This document shows positions 15,276 to 23,712 of a stretch of 27,461 nucleotides of DNA, piece by piece. Position 1 is the stretch's first letter, and every line of letters begins with the position of its first letter. The translations under genes and the position numbers were made by a program. The stretch is from an uncultured Campylobacter sp. (GTDB lineage: Bacteria > Campylobacterota > Campylobacteria > Campylobacterales > Campylobacteraceae). Under the pieces are notes generated by a model, which was not told where the DNA came from, did no database searches, and saw only the letters and a program-made list of their open reading frames with translations. The stretch lies in the NCBI GenBank assembly GCA_900539255.1, contig UQBJ01000026.1:1-27461 (forward strand). The letters are read 5' to 3'.

Positions 15276-16589
15276 ATGAAAAAAATCATCATCGCAGCAC
15301 TCGCAGTGGGGCTTGTTTTGGTAGCGTATCTGGCGCAAGTGGCTTATATGGGCAAGCTCAATCAGCAGTTTTTCGAGCAAAATATCAAGCCAAACGACTT
15401 CGTAGCCTTTGAAAATGTGAAGTTTGAGAGAGGCTTTTTTACTTCAAAGGCGAGTTTTGAGGGGCGCATAAAGGCTGAGTCTTATCAGCTAGCAAGCAGT
15501 GCTGAGTTTGGCGAGTGGCTTACTTTTAGCGTGGATATGGAGCTTAAAAACAACGCTCTTGCAAAAGACAATGTCATTATCAAGGTGCAAAGCCCTGTTT
15601 TTGCGGCGTTGCAAGAGGTTTTTGTAGGCTCAAAGGTAGAATTTAACGAAAATTTACTTGACATAAGGGCTAGCGTTTCGCTCTTTGGCAAGGTAAGCGT
15701 GCGCACAAAAGTCGCTGACATAGACTTTAAAGAAGGCGAAAACTCGTTCAAGCTCGTAGGTGCAAGCGGACAAAGCGAGCTTGATTTGTCGGGCAAAATG
15801 CTTAAATCAAGTGTTGAGATTAAGGACTTTTCTTTTGTTGATGTGTCTGGGTATGCGCCTATAAGTTTTACTATGAGCGATTTAGCTTACGAAGAGGACT
15901 ATGGCAAGGGCGTTAGCATAACGGAGTATTTCGCTGGTGCCGCCGTAGCTGATGGTAAAGGCTCTGTCAAAAGCGTAAAAGTCGATGACATAAGCCTTTT
16001 GGAGTTTGCCTTTACTTCACAAAGTGCCAAAAGCAAAAACCAAAGCCTACCTGATGCTGGCGAAATGCTTGCAAGCAAGGTAAATATCAGCATAAAAAGC
16101 GTGGAGTCGCCGATGATGCAAATCAAACTTGATGACATAAAAGGCGAATTCGAGGTAGAAAATGTGTCTATGGAATTCGTCCAAGCCTTTTATGCGGGCG
16201 AATTTGGCGCGATTTTGCCCGATGATATGCTCCAAATCTTTTTCGCCACGCAACCTGTGGTGAAATTTAGCAACACCTTCAACTCAAAGGGCAAAAAATT
16301 CAGCTCAAACGGCGATTTGCAAGGCACAAGCTCAAACTACGCCTTTCGCTACAACGCCCAAAGTGAGGCGAAGCTGAGTGAGATTTTCCCGCCTTTTATG
16401 TTTATCGGCATTGACAACTTTTTCGTGCAAAATGGCGATAATTACAGCTTGGATTTTAAATTTGAAAGCGATTTCAATCTCAGCAAAATGAGTGTCAATG
16501 GTGAAGAAATCAACTTCAACAGCGACAAAATCATCTTTGATGATGAGGGCGAGAAAAAAAACAGCCCCAAAAACCCTATGCTGCCATAA
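15276..16589 (+). CDS. DUF945 family envelope protein
   Basis: A 437-aa protein of the YdgA/DUF945 type with an N-terminal hydrophobic anchor or signal (MKKIIIAALAVGLVLVAYLA, residues 1-20). The start is chosen at MKK because AAAGGAC precedes it and an upstream in-frame ATG at 15216 lies before the promoter. The rest is a long beta-rich periplasmic-type domain with many Ser, Lys and Phe residues and NGDNYSLDFKFESDF near the end. The family function is not known. It ends 2 bases before the rarA start, so the two are probably co-expressed. Confidence 0.75.
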   Translation: MKKIIIAALAVGLVLVAYLAQVAYMGKLNQQFFEQNIKPNDFVAFENVKFERGFFTSKASFEGRIKAESYQLASSAEFGEWLTFSVDMELKNNALAKDNVIIKVQSPVFAALQEVFVGSKVEFNENLLDIRASVSLFGKVSVRTKVADIDFKEGENSFKLVGASGQSELDLSGKMLKSSVEIKDFSFVDVSGYAPISFTMSDLAYEEDYGKGVSITEYFAGAAVADGKGSVKSVKVDDISLLEFAFTSQSAKSKNQSLPDAGEMLASKVNISIKSVESPMMQIKLDDIKGEFEVENVSMEFVQAFYAGEFGAILPDDMLQIFFATQPVVKFSNTFNSKGKKFSSNGDLQGTSSNYAFRYNAQSEAKLSEIFPPFMFIGIDNFFVQNGDNYSLDFKFESDFNLSKMSVNGEEINFNSDKIIFDDEGEKKNSPKNPMLP

Positions 16590-16591
16590 TT

Positions 16592-17791
16592 ATGCAAAAT
16601 TTAGCCCTGAAATTTCGCCCCAAAACGCTGAAAGAAATTTTAGGGCAAAACGAGCTTGTTAGGCTTTTTGAAACCTTTATCGCTAAACAAAAACTCCCAC
16701 ACAGCATATTTTTCGGTCCAGCAGGTTGTGGCAAAACGAGCTTTGCAAGGGCTGTGGCAAATGATTTTGGGCTTGATTTTTATGAGTTTGACGGGGCAAA
16801 TTTTAAGCTTGATGATTTGCGAAAAATCATCGCAAAGTATGATGAGAGCTTGTATAAGCCGCTTATTTTCATCGATGAAATTCACCGCCTTTCAAAAACT
16901 CAGCAAGAAATGCTGCTTTTGCCGCTTGAAAACGCTAAGTGCATTTTAATCGGCGCAAGCACGGAAAATCCTTTCTTTGTGCTAAGTTCAGGCATAAGAA
17001 GTCGCGTGATGCTTTTTGAATTTAAGGCTTTGAGCGAAAGCGATTTAAAGCCCTTGATAGAGCGCGTAAAGAGCGAGCTTGGCGTGCTTTGCGATGAAAA
17101 AGCGTGTGCGTATATCCTTAAAATGTGCGGCGGGGACGCGCGTGCGGTGCTGAATTTAATCGAATTTGCCCTGCTTGTCGATGAAAAAACGCTTTCCTTG
17201 CAAACGCTTAAAACGCTCAAAGCAAACGCCCTAAATGACGGCGTTAGCTCAAAAGACACGCATTACCGCCTTGCCAGCTCGCTCATCAAAAGCCTGCGAG
17301 GTAGTGATATAGACGCGGCGCTTTATTACTTGGCGCGGCTTATTGAGGGCGGAGAGAGTGCGGATTTCATCGCCCGAAGGCTTGTCATCTTTGCGAGCGA
17401 GGACATAGGAAACGCCGATACAAATGCCCTAAATTTAGCTATCAACACGCTCATAGCGGTGAAAAACATAGGCTACCCCGAAGCGCGAATCCCCCTAGCA
17501 CAATGCGTAGTCTATCTGGCAAGTGCTGTGAAGTCAAATTCAAGCTATGAGGCTATCAACAAGGCGTTAAATTTCGTGCAAAATAACCCGCCGCTGCCCA
17601 TTTTGCCACACCTTGACAACAACAACCCTGCCGTTAAAAACTACCTTTACCCGCACGATTTTGGTGGCTATGTCAAGCAACAATACCTTGCAAAACCCCT
17701 AAAATTCTACGAAAGCAAGGACTTGGGAGCTGAAAAAAAGCTCCACGAGTGGCTGCAAATGATGAAAAAGCAAAGCGAGAATGAAAAGTAA
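16592..17791 (+). CDS. rarA: Replication-associated recombination AAA+ ATPase RarA
   Basis: A 399-aa member of the RarA/MgsA/WRNIP1 family, a clamp-loader-like ATPase that acts at stalled forks. Walker A is GPAGCGKT (42-49) and Walker B LIFIDEIHRL (91-100); GASTENPFF is the sensor region and IRSR the arginine-finger element. The C-terminal part has ASEDIGNADTNAL and the family tetramerisation segment YLYPHDFGGYVKQQYL. Length is normal. It starts 2 bases after the DUF945 gene with only a weak ribosome site, which suggests coupling. It converges with the DUF2325 gene. Confidence 0.95.
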   Translation: MQNLALKFRPKTLKEILGQNELVRLFETFIAKQKLPHSIFFGPAGCGKTSFARAVANDFGLDFYEFDGANFKLDDLRKIIAKYDESLYKPLIFIDEIHRLSKTQQEMLLLPLENAKCILIGASTENPFFVLSSGIRSRVMLFEFKALSESDLKPLIERVKSELGVLCDEKACAYILKMCGGDARAVLNLIEFALLVDEKTLSLQTLKTLKANALNDGVSSKDTHYRLASSLIKSLRGSDIDAALYYLARLIEGGESADFIARRLVIFASEDIGNADTNALNLAINTLIAVKNIGYPEARIPLAQCVVYLASAVKSNSSYEAINKALNFVQNNPPLPILPHLDNNNPAVKNYLYPHDFGGYVKQQYLAKPLKFYESKDLGAEKKLHEWLQMMKKQSENEK

Positions 17792-17936
17792 AATTTAAAG
17801 CTCTTTTACTGAAAAATAAATTTGCGCTTTGAATGCTTTTTACGGACGGTAAATTTCACAAGCTCATTTAAATTTACGCTTTGCCTTTTCCCACTCAAAA
17901 TTTATCTTTAAATGAAATTTACTCTCATTTTGTAAA

Positions 17937-18254
17937 TTATTGAGCTTTTGGGCAAGAAAAATCCTTGCCGAGATTAAAGACCTTGCAATACTCGCTATAC
18001 ACGCAGCTAACGCTTCTTTTGGCGCACACAAGGGGTATGGAGCGTTTTTTAGCTTCGCCCTTAATCTTTTTCATCGTGTTGTGGTTGAGAAAACTTGTAA
18101 GCATCACCACGCAGTTGGTGTCTTGCGGTATGGGCTTACGGTTCACGCGGTTTTCGTTGCGCGCGTCCCAATGCTCCACTTTTTTCGCCCCCAAATCATA
18201 AAGCACAGCCTTTATCGGCGTAATCTCATCAGCACCTATAACTAAAACTGACAT
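17937..18254 (-). CDS. DUF2325 domain protein
   Basis: A 105-aa protein matching the DUF2325 family: MSVLVIGADEITPIKAVLYDLGAKKVEHWDAR at the start, a middle with VVMLTSFLNHNTMKKIKGEAKKRSIPLVC, and cysteines near the end. The fold looks like a small Rossmann-type nucleotide- or ligand-binding domain. No catalytic residues are obvious and its role is unknown. It has AAAGGA before the ATG and an extended -10 (TGCTACAAT) at 18286-18294 on the minus strand. It lies between rarA (convergent) and the tRNA cluster (divergent). Confidence 0.85.
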   Translation of the reverse strand: MSVLVIGADEITPIKAVLYDLGAKKVEHWDARNENRVNRKPIPQDTNCVVMLTSFLNHNTMKKIKGEAKKRSIPLVCAKRSVSCVYSEYCKVFNLGKDFSCPKAQ

Positions 18255-18285
18255 TTTTTGTCCTTTCGTATAAATTTATTTTGAC

Positions 18286-18294
18286 ATTGTAGCA
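18286..18294 (-). promoter_or_regulatory. Extended -10 promoter of the DUF2325 gene
   Basis: On the minus strand TGCTACAAT, about 32 bases upstream of the start codon at 18254. Confidence 0.5.
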
Positions 18295-18391
18295 AAAAAT
18301 TCTTAATTTATTTTGAAATTTGTTATTAAAATAAAAAATTTTATAAATTTTTCAAATTTTTGTCAAAATTTACGCAAATTTTGCCTTTTTA

Positions 18392-18420
18392 TTGACTTAT
18401 AAGATTTTTTTTTGTATAAT
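18392..18420 (+). promoter_or_regulatory. Promoter of the tRNA cluster, with -35 and -10
   Basis: TTGACT (18392-18397), a 17-bp spacer and TATAAT (18415-18420) give a near-consensus promoter ending 21 bases before tRNA-Pro. A clear -35 is unusual for this genome and fits a strongly expressed stable-RNA unit. Confidence 0.7.
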
Positions 18421-18441
18421 CGGCGTTTTATTTTGTCGTGT

Positions 18442-18519
18442 CGGGGCGTGGCGCAGTCTGGTTAGCGTATCTGGTTTGGGACCAGAGGGTCGAAAGTTCG
18501 AATCTTTTCGCCCCGACCA
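18442..18519 (+). tRNA. tRNA-Pro (TGG)
   Basis: A full cloverleaf from CGGGGCG to CGCCCCG-A-CCA with encoded CCA; the anticodon loop TTTGGGA gives TGG at 18477-18479, which reads CCN proline codons. Confidence 0.95.
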
Positions 18520-18525
18520 TTTTAT

Positions 18526-18603
18526 GGTGGGCGTAGCTCAGTTGGTTAGAGCACCAGTTTGTGGCACTGGGGGTCGTGGGTTCGAGACCCATCGCCCACC
18601 CCA
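18526..18603 (+). tRNA. tRNA-His (GTG)
   Basis: The acceptor stem GTGGGCG/CGCCCAC has an extra 5' G (18526) opposite C73, the hallmark of histidine tRNA; the loop TTGTGGC gives GTG at 18561-18563. CCA is encoded. Six bases separate it from tRNA-Pro. Confidence 0.96.
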
Positions 18604-18607
18604 AGTC

Positions 18608-18684
18608 GCGTTCGTAGCTCAACTGGATAGAGCGACAGACTTCGGATCTGTAGGCTGTGGGTTCGATTCCTACCGGGCGCACCA
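18608..18684 (+). tRNA. tRNA-Arg (TCG)
   Basis: The acceptor GCGTTCG/CGGGCGC pairs fully with two G-T wobbles; the loop CTTCGGA gives anticodon TCG at 18642-18644. CCA is encoded. It lies four bases after tRNA-His, so the first three tRNAs form one unit. Confidence 0.94.
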
Positions 18685-18710
18685 TACTTAGTCAAGGTTT
18701 TTTGCGCGCA

Positions 18711-18748
18711 AGGTGTTTGAATTTAGGCTTTTAAGCCTTAGACACTTT
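18711..18748 (+). repeat. Inverted repeat after the first three tRNAs
   Basis: AGGCTT (18725-18730) and AAGCCT (18733-18738) form a tight stem, flanked by GTGT (18713-18716) and ACAC (18742-18745). It may end the Pro-His-Arg transcript, though no U-tract follows. Confidence 0.45.
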
Positions 18749-18821
18749 GAATTTAGCGTGAAATTCACACAAAAAGGCTGAATTTTGAGAGCCGATTTTA
18801 TTTTGGCTTTGAATTTAAAGA

Positions 18822-18839
18822 GCGAAAAAGTTTTTTCGC
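18822..18839 (+). terminator. GCGAAAAA/TTTTTCGC hairpin between the tRNA-Arg genes
   Basis: GCGAAAAA and TTTTTCGC form an 8-bp inverted repeat with a 2-base centre. The T-run lies in the stem rather than after it, so it would work poorly as a classical terminator, but it is the strongest structure between the two tRNA-Arg genes. Confidence 0.4.
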
Positions 18840-18892
18840 CTTAAAATTTAGGCTTTTGATTGTGAATTTAGCCTTTGAAGTATGGTATTTAT

Positions 18893-18969
18893 GCGCTCAT
18901 AGCTCAGCTGGATAGAGCAACGGCCTTCTAAGCCGTAGGTCAGAGGTTCGAGTCCTCTTGGGCGCACCA
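18893..18969 (+). tRNA. tRNA-Arg (TCT)
   Basis: The acceptor GCGCTCA/TGGGCGC, D arm, TTCGAGT T-loop and encoded CCA are all present; the loop CTTCTAA gives TCT at 18927-18929, which reads AGA/AGG. It sits 208 bases after tRNA-Arg(TCG); no good separate promoter is visible. Confidence 0.95.
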
Positions 18970-19033
18970 TTTTATGAGCTTTTAAATGCTTTCAAGTTTG
19001 CATTGTGCCGATTTTGGCACTAGCAAGCGTTTT

Positions 19034-19118
19034 GCGGATGTGGTGAAATTGGCAGACACGCCAGACTTAGGATCTGGTGCAGCAATGCGTGAAGGTTCAA
19101 GTCCTTTCATCCGCACCA
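19034..19118 (+). tRNA. tRNA-Leu (TAG)
   Basis: An 85-base tRNA with a long variable arm, as leucine tRNAs have. The acceptor GCGGATG/CATCCGC is complete and CCA is encoded; the loop CTTAGGA gives TAG, which reads CTN codons. Confidence 0.95.
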
Positions 19119-19194
19119 TTTTGAATTCACTTGCATTTTGCCGTGAATTTGCGCGAATTTTACTCCTTTTACGCGCTCGCGGCAAAAGCTCAAT

Positions 19195-19686
19195 TCAGCT
19201 TAAATTTAAACTCTCAACCCATTTTCGTATGCTTGCGCGGTTTGCCCCAAAGTCAAAGCGCCGTCCTTGTCTAAAAATCGCCTTTGGAGCGCATTTTTGC
19301 ATATCTTTTGGGGCTGTTTCAAGCCCACTGCCGCCACTCGTGCAAAATGGCACTATGATTTTGCCGCTAAAATCGGCACTTTCTAAAAAGCTGAAAATGA
19401 TATGCGGGGCGTTATACCACCACACAGGAAAGCCGATAAAAATCGCATCAAAGCTCGATATATCAGTTATTTGCGCTAGCTCGGGGCGTGAGTTTTTGTC
19501 CTTGCACTCTATCGTAGTGCGGCTTTGCTCGTTCGTCCAGTCCAAGTCCGCCTTGCTGTAAGGCACTTTGGGTGCGATTTCAAAAGTCTGCACCGCATTT
19601 TGCATACTTTGCGCTACGCTTGCAATGCTTTGCGCCACTTCTTTGGTAATCCCGCTTGCGCTAAAATACGCCACTAAAATTCTCAT
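19195..19686 (-). CDS. Flavodoxin-family protein
   Basis: A 163-aa flavodoxin-fold protein. The FMN phosphate loop is YFSASGITKEVA (7-18), a variant of the usual TxTGxT loop. The second flavin region is GFPVWWYNAPHII (about 83-95), and CTSGGSGLETAPKDMQ follows, typical of the flavodoxin_4 family. Such proteins carry electrons or act as small NAD(P)H-quinone or azo-type reductases; the partner is unknown. AAAGGAG precedes the start and a -10 box lies at 19788-19793 on the minus strand. It converges with tRNA-Leu and has no operon partner. Confidence 0.88.
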   Translation of the reverse strand: MRILVAYFSASGITKEVAQSIASVAQSMQNAVQTFEIAPKVPYSKADLDWTNEQSRTTIECKDKNSRPELAQITDISSFDAIFIGFPVWWYNAPHIIFSFLESADFSGKIIVPFCTSGGSGLETAPKDMQKCAPKAIFRQGRRFDFGANRASIRKWVESLNLS

Positions 19687-19787
19687 TTTTGCTCCTTTGT
19701 GTGTAAATTCAGCACCTTGCGCCTTTTTGCAAATGCTTTTTTCGCAAAGGCGATGAATTTTTATCCAAAATCAAATTTGGTTTTGAC

Positions 19788-19793
19788 ATTATA
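19788..19793 (-). promoter_or_regulatory. -10 box of the flavodoxin gene
   Basis: On the minus strand TATAAT, about 100 bases upstream of the start codon at 19686. Confidence 0.5.
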
Positions 19794-20020
19794 AAGCATT
19801 ACACCAAGTGTTTGTCAAGGGCTAAATTCAAAAAATTGATTAAAATTTGTGAATTTTTTTAAAAAAATTCAATATAAATTGAGTGGAGTGCGTTAGCGCA
19901 AAGTAAGCAAGCAGCTTGCAAAGTGTAGTTGCGGTAAAAAATCCACTTTTTGTCATTTTGAGCGAGCGACAAAATAACTTGCAAGGCGTAGCAAAAAAAT
20001 TCAAACATTTGTTATATTTA

Positions 20021-20107
20021 GCCTTTGTAAAAGGCGAAAAATCCACACTTTTAAAGCACAACTTTGCACTTTAAATTTATGGATACTTCGCTGCGCTCAG
20101 TATGACA
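20021..20107. repeat. Dispersed intergenic repeat, copy B
   Basis: Matches copy A (8-137) but without its roughly 41-base middle insert. The opening hairpin is conserved in form while its bases differ (GCCTTT-gt-AAAAGGC here), and the second block GGATACTTCGCTGCGCTCAG is identical. Conserved pairing with changed bases suggests the structure matters. Confidence 0.75.
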
Positions 20108-20165
20108 GCAAATAAGGCAGTATGACAAAAATTTATCGGTATGACAATAAACAAGTCAGCATAAC
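20101..20165. repeat. TATGACA words at about 20-bp spacing
   Basis: TATGACA occurs at 20101, 20121 and 20140, with a decayed CATAACA about 20 bases further on. Spacing is 19-20 bp, near two helical turns. The intervening bases differ, so this is either a protein-binding array or a decayed tandem repeat. Confidence 0.55.
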
Positions 20166-20373
20166 AAAATTTAAGATTTTAGGTTATCAAACAAATTTTT
20201 GCAAAATTTACGAATTAAATTCGCTTAAAGGCTTTGAAATTTAGCTTTTTTAGCTTGCCGCGCCGTCTTTAAGAAAACGGCTCACAAGAACAATTTGCTT
20301 TGTTTTTGATAAATCAGCACTTTTTATCGCAAATTTATGAGTTATCCCGCAACACCAAAACAAAAAATAAATT

Positions 20374-22167
20374 TTAGTCTATTTTAAGCACGCTCAAAAA
20401 GGCTTCTTGGGGCAAATTCACCTTGCCTATGGCTTTCATTCGCTTTTTGCCTTCTTTTTGCTTTTCAAGCAATTTTCGTTTGCGCGTGATGTCGCCGCCA
20501 TAGCACTTTGCCGTTACATTTTTTCCCATTGATTTTATGGTCTCGCGGGCGATGATTTTGTTGCCTATGCTTGCTTGTATGGCGACTTCAAAAAGCTGTC
20601 TTGGCACGATTTCTTTCATCGCTTTTACTAGCTCGCGCCCCTTGCTCATCGCCTTTTCGTTTGGCACGATGATGCTGAGCGCATCGACATTTTCGCCCGC
20701 TACTTTTATATCAAGCTTGATTAAATCACCCTCCACAAAGCCACTTGGCTCATAATCAAAGCTCGCATAGCCCTTTGTAAGGCTTTTGAGTTTGTCATAA
20801 AAGTCCATTATGATTTCATTTAAGGGCAAGTCGTATTCAAGCAGGACGCGTTGGGGCGTGATATAGTCCATTTTGGTTTGAATGCCGCGTTTGCGGTTTA
20901 AAAGCGTGATGAGGTTGCCCAAAAATTCGCTCGGCGTGATGATGGTAGCCTTGACAAAAGGCTCTTTGATAAGGGCGATTTTGTTTGTGGCGGGCAGTTC
21001 GTTTGGGTTTTGAATTTGCACCATTTGCCCGTCTGTTAAATACACTTCATAAGTAACCGTAGGCGCTGTGGCGATTAAATCCAAGTGAAATTCACGCTCT
21101 AAGCGCTCTTTAATCACTTCCATATGCAAAAGCCCCAAAAAGCCCACGCGAAAGCCAAAGCCAAGTGCCAGCGAGGTTTCAGGCTCGTAGGTAATGGAGC
21201 TGTCGTTGAGTTTGAGCTTTTCAAGCGCGTCTCGCAAGTCCTCGAATTTGTCCGTGTCTATGGGGTAAAGTCCCGCAAAAACAAAGGCTTTTGCCTTTTC
21301 AAAGCCAGCAATCGCCGCTTGCGCCTTGTTTTTTGTGAGTGTTATGGTATCGCCCACTTGCACATCGCCCAAAGTTTTAAGTCCAAGCACCACTATGCCA
21401 ACTTCCCCAGCCCTTAAAATAGGCGTTTTGATAGGGCTTAATGGGTGCGGATACAGCAAATCCTGCACGAAATGCCGTTTTTGCGTGCTCATCACCAGCA
21501 CTTCATCGTTTTTAGCCACGCTACCCTCATACACACGCACAAGTGCCAGCGCGCCAAGGTAGTTGTCAAACCAGCTATCATAAATGAGAGCCTTTAAGGG
21601 CGCGTTTTCATCGCTTTGCGGGGCGGGAATTCTTGTGATAATCGCTTCTATCAGCTCTTTTATGCCCTGCCCTGTTTTTGCGCTCACGCAAATGGCATCA
21701 GCGCAGTCAATGCCGATGATATGTTCTATCTCGTGCTTTACCTTGTCTATGTCAGCCTGTGGCAAATCAATTTTGTTGATGACGGGGATTATTTCAAGGT
21801 TGTGTTCTAGGGCGATATAGACATTTGCTATGGTTTGAGCCTGCACGCCTTGACTTGCATCAACTACCAGCAAAGCCCCTTCACAGCTTGCTAGGCTTCG
21901 GCTTACTTCATAGCTAAAATCCGCGTGTCCGGGCGTGTCGATGAGATTGAGCGTGTATTTTTGCCCGCTAAATTCGTATTCAAGGCGCACGGATTGTGCT
22001 TTTATCGTTATGCCACGCTCTTTTTCTATGTCCATAGTGTCCATAACTTGCGCGGACATTTGCCGCTCGTTTATGGCGTTGCACTCGCTGATGATACAAT
22101 CAGCCAGCGTGCTTTTGCCGTGGTCTATGTGCGCGATGATAGAGAAATTTCTAATGTTTGTCATCAT
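20374..22167 (-). CDS. lepA: Elongation factor 4 (LepA)
   Basis: A 597-aa ribosome-dependent translational GTPase related to EF-G, linked to initiation and back-translocation; typical length. GTPase motifs: G1 AHIDHGKST (12-20), G2 RGITI (51-55), G3 DTPGHADF (77-84) and G4 NKID (131-134). The LepA-specific C-terminal domain carries GFRVGFLGLLHMEV in the middle and ends GDITRKRKLLEKQKEGKKRMK. Two ATG codons stand side by side (22167 and 22164); AAGG lies 5-8 bases upstream, so the exact start is uncertain by one residue. An extended -10 (TGCTACAAT) lies at 22190-22198. It diverges from rho. Confidence 0.97.
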   Translation of the reverse strand: MMTNIRNFSIIAHIDHGKSTLADCIISECNAINERQMSAQVMDTMDIEKERGITIKAQSVRLEYEFSGQKYTLNLIDTPGHADFSYEVSRSLASCEGALLVVDASQGVQAQTIANVYIALEHNLEIIPVINKIDLPQADIDKVKHEIEHIIGIDCADAICVSAKTGQGIKELIEAIITRIPAPQSDENAPLKALIYDSWFDNYLGALALVRVYEGSVAKNDEVLVMSTQKRHFVQDLLYPHPLSPIKTPILRAGEVGIVVLGLKTLGDVQVGDTITLTKNKAQAAIAGFEKAKAFVFAGLYPIDTDKFEDLRDALEKLKLNDSSITYEPETSLALGFGFRVGFLGLLHMEVIKERLEREFHLDLIATAPTVTYEVYLTDGQMVQIQNPNELPATNKIALIKEPFVKATIITPSEFLGNLITLLNRKRGIQTKMDYITPQRVLLEYDLPLNEIIMDFYDKLKSLTKGYASFDYEPSGFVEGDLIKLDIKVAGENVDALSIIVPNEKAMSKGRELVKAMKEIVPRQLFEVAIQASIGNKIIARETIKSMGKNVTAKCYGGDITRKRKLLEKQKEGKKRMKAIGKVNLPQEAFLSVLKID

Positions 22168-22189
22168 TTTGCCTTGAATTTAAAGGGGT

Positions 22190-22198
22190 ATTGTAGCA
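22190..22198 (-). promoter_or_regulatory. Extended -10 promoter of lepA
   Basis: On the minus strand TGCTACAAT, about 23 bases upstream of the first ATG, giving a very short leader. Confidence 0.5.
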
Positions 22199-22341
22199 AA
22201 ATTTGCTTAAATTTAAACTCATTTGTTTGATTTTGTTGCAACTTTAAGCTCGTAAAACGCTTTTTTGCTTGCTTTGGGCTGAATTTTAAAAATTTTTCGT
22301 AAATTTTTTACAAAATTTAGCATTTTTTAAGAATTTTTGTC

Positions 22342-22347
22342 TATAAT
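22342..22347 (+). promoter_or_regulatory. -10 box of rho
   Basis: TATAAT about 62 bases upstream of the rho ATG at 22409. It lies downstream of another in-frame ATG at 22337, which therefore cannot be the start on this transcript. Confidence 0.6.
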
Positions 22348-22408
22348 CTCACAAAGATTTTCACATAATTATCACCATCACACTAAATTCTACTCAAAAC
22401 GAGGTTTT

Positions 22409-23701
22409 ATGGAAAACAAAAAACAACGAACGCACATTCCTGTCGAGGGATACAAGATTGAGGACTTGAAGTTGCTCGATTTACAGAGCCTAACCAAAAT
22501 CGCCAACGAGCTAGGCGTGGAAAATCCAAGCGAATTCCGCCGCCAAGAGCTGATATTTGAGATTTTGCGCGCACAGACAAAGGCTGGTGGATTTATACTT
22601 TTCACGGGCATTTTAGAAATCTCAAACGAAGGCTACGGCTTTTTGCGGGCAATGGACTCGAATTTAAGCGACAGCGCAAACGATGCTTATGTTTCAAGCT
22701 CGCAAATCCGCAAATTCGCCCTGCGCGTGGGCGACATCGTTACGGGGCAAGTAAGAGAGCCAAAAGAGCAAGAGAAGTATTATGCGCTACTTAAAATCGA
22801 AGCCATAAACTATGTGCCTTTGCAAGAAGCCAACGCCCGTCCGCTTTTTGACAACCTTACGCCCATTTTTCCTACCGATAAAATCAAGCTTGAATACGAG
22901 TCAAACAAGCTCACAGGGCGCGTGCTAGACCTTTTCACGCCTATCGGCAAGGGACAAAGGGGCTTGATAGTAGCCCCGCCACGCACGGGCAAAACCGAGC
23001 TGATGAAAGAACTAGCAACCGCCATAGCCAAAAATCACCCCGAAATGCACCTTATCGTGCTGCTTGTCGATGAGCGACCAGAAGAAGTAACGGATATGCA
23101 GCGTTGCGTTAAGGGTGAGGTGTTTAGCTCAACCTTTGATTTGCCCGCCTACAACCACGTGCGCGTGGCTGAACTTGTCATCGAAAAGGCAAAACGGATG
23201 GTAGAAATGGGCAACGATGTCATCATTTTGCTTGATAGTATCACAAGACTTGCAAGGGCTTACAACGCCGTCATACCAAGCTCTGGCAAGGTTTTAAGCG
23301 GAGGCGTTGATGCAAACGCCTTGCACAAGCCAAAGCGATTTTTTGGGGCTGCGCGCAACATAGAAGGCGGCGGTTCGCTCACTATCGTAGCGACAGCACT
23401 TATCGACACAGGCTCGCGAATGGACGATGTCATCTTTGAGGAATTCAAAGGCACGGGCAACAGCGAAATCGTGCTTGATAGAAACATATCAGACCGCCGC
23501 GTTTATCCAGCCATCAATATCATCAAATCAGGCACGCGCAAGGAAGAATTGCTGCAAAAAGACGGGGATTTGCCAAAAATTTGGGCGATTCGCTCGGCTA
23601 TATCGCAAATGGACGATGTGGAGGCGTTGAAATTTTTATACGCCAAAATGCTTAAAACTAAGGACAATGTCGAGTTGCTCGCGACTATGAACGAAAGCTA
23701 A
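22409..23701 (+). CDS. rho: Transcription termination factor Rho
   Basis: A 430-aa hexameric RNA helicase that ends transcription. The start at 22409 (MENKKQRTH) has GAGG five bases upstream and lies after the promoter. The N-terminal domain contains LKLLDLQSLTKIANELG, followed by the RNA-binding cold-shock-like segment GILEISNEGYGFLRAMDSN (about 67-85). The ATPase has P-loop APPRTGKT (189-196), VDERPEEVTDM and LLDSITRLARAYN, and the family-specific SGTRKEELL near the end. Rho followed by dnaX matches the order in C. jejuni. Full length. Confidence 0.98.
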   Translation: MENKKQRTHIPVEGYKIEDLKLLDLQSLTKIANELGVENPSEFRRQELIFEILRAQTKAGGFILFTGILEISNEGYGFLRAMDSNLSDSANDAYVSSSQIRKFALRVGDIVTGQVREPKEQEKYYALLKIEAINYVPLQEANARPLFDNLTPIFPTDKIKLEYESNKLTGRVLDLFTPIGKGQRGLIVAPPRTGKTELMKELATAIAKNHPEMHLIVLLVDERPEEVTDMQRCVKGEVFSSTFDLPAYNHVRVAELVIEKAKRMVEMGNDVIILLDSITRLARAYNAVIPSSGKVLSGGVDANALHKPKRFFGAARNIEGGGSLTIVATALIDTGSRMDDVIFEEFKGTGNSEIVLDRNISDRRVYPAINIIKSGTRKEELLQKDGDLPKIWAIRSAISQMDDVEALKFLYAKMLKTKDNVELLATMNES

Positions 23702-23712
23702 AAACTTTTGCG

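Larger units (their letters stand above)
19794..20373. other. Gene-free region between flavodoxin and lepA
   Basis: I see no protein-coding gene here. The stretch has AT-rich DNA, a segment near 19880-20000 with degenerate CTTGCAAAG- and GAGCGAGCGACA-type words, repeat copy B at 20021-20107, and a short array of TATGACA words. It ends at the lepA stop. Confidence 0.6.

Noticed and set aside
18392..18691. Open frames on both strands across the tRNA genes (for example a frame reading GIEPTAYRSEVCRSIQLSYE)
   Set aside because: They are translations of the tRNA genes themselves; such frames are a well-known source of false proteins.
22337..22408. Upstream in-frame ATG for rho adding 24 residues
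   Set aside because: It lies before the -10 box, has no ribosome site, and adds an unconserved His/Tyr-rich segment.
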